A stretch of DNA of 64,000 bases from Sphingomonas ginsenosidivorax (GTDB lineage: Bacteria > Pseudomonadota > Alphaproteobacteria > Sphingomonadales > Sphingomonadaceae). Made by a program: the position numbers and the translations under genes. A model generated the notes under the pieces. That model had not been told where the DNA came from and did not search any database. It worked only from the letters and a program-made list of their open reading frames with translations. The DNA lies in NCBI RefSeq assembly GCF_007995065.1, contig NZ_VOQR01000001.1, positions 2,235,001 to 2,299,000 on the forward strand, written 5' to 3'. Below, piece by piece: positions 62,536 through 64,000 of the stretch (the stretch's first letter is position 1; every line of letters begins with the position of its first letter).

Positions 62536-63432
62536 ATGAGTGATCGCTGGCAGGAGATGACCGTTTTTGTCCGCGTAGCGGACAGCGGCAGCCTTTCGCG
62601 CGCTGCGCGCGAACTGAAGCTGTCTCAGCCCTCTGTATCGCGGATCGTCGGCATGCTGGAGGCGCGGCTCGGCACGACGCTGCTGCTGCGCACCACCCGC
62701 AGTCTTTCGCTGACCGACGCCGGTGCCCTTTATCTGGAGCGCGCCAGACGCCTTCTCGCCGAGATGGAAGAGGCAGAGCAGGCGACGCGAGGCTTGGACT
62801 CACTTCACGGTGTGATCCGGCTCGCGATGCCACTCATGTACGGCACGCGCGCGATCATCCCGGTGCTGGCGCCGTTCCTGGCCCGCCATTCCGACCTGAA
62901 AGTCGAGCTGTCCATGAGTGACGCGCGCCAGAACCTCATCACGGACGGCGTCGACCTCGCTATCCGCATCAACGTAGGCCCCTTGGACGACTCTGCCTTC
63001 GGCGCGCGTAAACTCGCGCTGATCGAGCGAGTGGTGATCGCGGCGCCCGCTTACCTCGCCACCCATGGCACGCCCGCTACGCCGACGGATCTGATCAGTC
63101 ACGACTGTATCCTTCAGCATGGCTCGTTCGGGAGCGAGAGTTGGCGTTTCCGGCACAACAAGACCGTCACGTCGGTCGATGTGCATGCGAGGCTTTGGAT
63201 CAACTCGGCCCCGGGTGTCTTGGCGGCCACAGTGGCCGGCCTCGGCCTTTCCCTCGGCACCCGCGTCATGGCGGGAGAGGAGCTGCGCTCCGGCCAGCTC
63301 GTGCAGCTGCTCGAAGGGTACGAGCTCGACCCGGCTGAGGTATTTGCAATCTTCCCGGCCGGCCCGAGACTTTCTGCGAAGGTGCGAGCGATTGTGGATC
63401 ACCTCGCAGCATCGCTCGGCGCGGCGGCCTGA
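62536..63432 (+). CDS. LysR-family regulator of the adjacent GST gene
   Basis: A 298-residue LysR-type regulator starting MSDRWQEMTVFVRVADSGSL; the upstream in-frame part reads into the divergent promoter. The HTH is SRAARELKLSQPSVSRIVGM followed by LEARLGTTLLLRTTRSLSLT. The effector domain is typical of the oxidoreductase-linked LTTR subgroup (VIRLAMPLMYGTRAIIPVLA, GVDLAIRINVGPLDDSAF). It probably controls the GST gene. It ends shortly before repeat copy 15. Confidence 0.87.
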   Translation: MSDRWQEMTVFVRVADSGSLSRAARELKLSQPSVSRIVGMLEARLGTTLLLRTTRSLSLTDAGALYLERARRLLAEMEEAEQATRGLDSLHGVIRLAMPLMYGTRAIIPVLAPFLARHSDLKVELSMSDARQNLITDGVDLAIRINVGPLDDSAFGARKLALIERVVIAAPAYLATHGTPATPTDLISHDCILQHGSFGSESWRFRHNKTVTSVDVHARLWINSAPGVLAATVAGLGLSLGTRVMAGEELRSGQLVQLLEGYELDPAEVFAIFPAGPRLSAKVRAIVDHLAASLGAAA

Positions 63433-63450
63433 GCAGCACTGCGGGCGTCA

Positions 63451-63511
63451 GACCCAAACCCGGTCGTTCAGGCCGCCATCCCGGCTCCCCGACTTCCGCC
63501 ATTCATTCATG
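63451..63511 (+). repeat. 60-bp repeat, copy 15
   Basis: Starts GACCCAAACCCGGTCGTTC, ends CCGCCATTCATTCATG. Closest to the consensus of the family together with copies 9 and 13. Confidence 0.78.
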
Positions 63512-63612
63512 TTTGGGATTGGTCTCCAGGGCCCACGCCGCTCCCGACGCTAAACGGCGGGATTTGGGACTTTCCTGCCCTTACGAGGTGATGCCTCGAA
63601 CGGCAGGTCGCG

Positions 63613-63912
63613 CTAGTAGCGGACGTCCAGTGCTTCCCCGAACGGCCATCGGAAATCGACTGGAGATGGGCCGATGCGGCCTGACTGCTCATAGTCGCCA
63701 GACTGCCAAAACGGACCGTGCGCGTTGCTGCGGGACGCTCCCCGCAGATAAGGTGTGCCGAGACCACGGGGCTCGGCCTCAGAGGAAGCCCCCGCCCCGA
63801 GCACGCGCTGAAACGTAGAGCTACACGAGAAGTAATCGGAATCGGCGGTGAAAGCTGTGGACGAAGCAACCGAACAGGTTTCGTATCCGAGGTTGGCCCG
63901 GTAAAGATTCAT
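63613..63912 (-). CDS. hypothetical protein (99 aa, tentative)
   Basis: A minus-strand frame starting MNLYRANLGYETCSVASSTA and ending SPVDFRWPFGEALDVRY. GGGGAAGGTCGGACATGG precedes the ATG. Composition is protein-like with aromatic residues at the end, but it has no recognised domain. The 63433-63612 and 63913-64000 stretches hold the repeat copy and nothing else I can support; the + strand frames there look like shadows. Confidence 0.4.
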   Translation of the reverse strand: MNLYRANLGYETCSVASSTAFTADSDYFSCSSTFQRVLGAGASSEAEPRGLGTPYLRGASRSNAHGPFWQSGDYEQSGRIGPSPVDFRWPFGEALDVRY

Positions 63913-64000
63913 CCATGTCCGACCTTCCCCCTCTGGCGCGCCGACTATCCTGGGACCGGGGTGCAGACGGCATAAGCGATCTCGGCGAAGACCAGATCGC

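Overview
The window looks like a chromosomal stretch of an alphaproteobacterium of the Sphingomonas type. Supporting signs are the high G+C coding bias, a GTTC-N7-GTTC LexA box in front of umuDC, an oxyR/katG divergent pair, a large TonB-dependent receptor beside a GH10 xylanase, MHS-type MFS and LytTR membrane proteins, and many small proteins of a kind familiar from sphingomonads. The genus is an inference. I saw no rRNA, tRNA or CRISPR array.

Left part (about 1-8,200): an accessory region full of fragments. It holds an SOS-controlled umuDC pair, a three-gene operon of tiny proteins, two tandem paralogous secreted Cys-containing small proteins, three decayed ends of HIRAN-type genes next to two paralogous 59-65 aa genes, the 5' remnant of a phage-type C5 DNA methyltransferase, and an intact 453 aa M48-like zinc peptidase behind a truncated, frameshifted partner gene. 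An SDR gene at about 8,200 is cut off and joined to an unrelated reading frame.

Middle and right part (about 8,200-63,500): a run of small self-contained modules, most of them one transcriptional regulator divergent from, or next to, one to three oxidoreductases or hydrolases. They include TetR/FMO-SDR, LysR/AKR, ArsR/SDR, AKR/phosphoesterase/methyltransferase, MsrBA, OxyR/KatG, LysR/ADH/esterase, LysR/quinone reductase, LysR/epimerase, AraC/SDR, TetR/SDR/enoyl-CoA hydratase/esterase, TetR/oxidoreductase/SnoaL/SDR and LysR/GST. Between them sit an ABC ATPase with a permease-M1 peptidase fusion, a GAF-PAS-GGDEF-EAL protein, a DUF2306/LytTR membrane operon, rpsU, and a xylan locus (GH10, SGNH esterase, TonB receptor) with two LacI-type palindromes but no regulator gene in view.

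The most unusual signal is not a gene. A 60-61 bp sequence starting GACCCA and ending near GTTCATG occurs 15 times between 10,893 and 63,511, always between genes and always on the + strand, whatever the orientation of the flanking genes. It is absent from the fragment-rich left 10.9 kb. The copies fall almost exactly at the borders between the modules. A second intergenic element of about 75 bp with CTTTCCCG/CGGGAAAG arms occurs twice (26,286 and 49,535). An internally deleted IS1182-type element of 732 bp lies at 57,183. Several genes carry single frameshifts (5.6, 19-20, 22.3 and 30.4 kb), which could be real decay or sequencing error.
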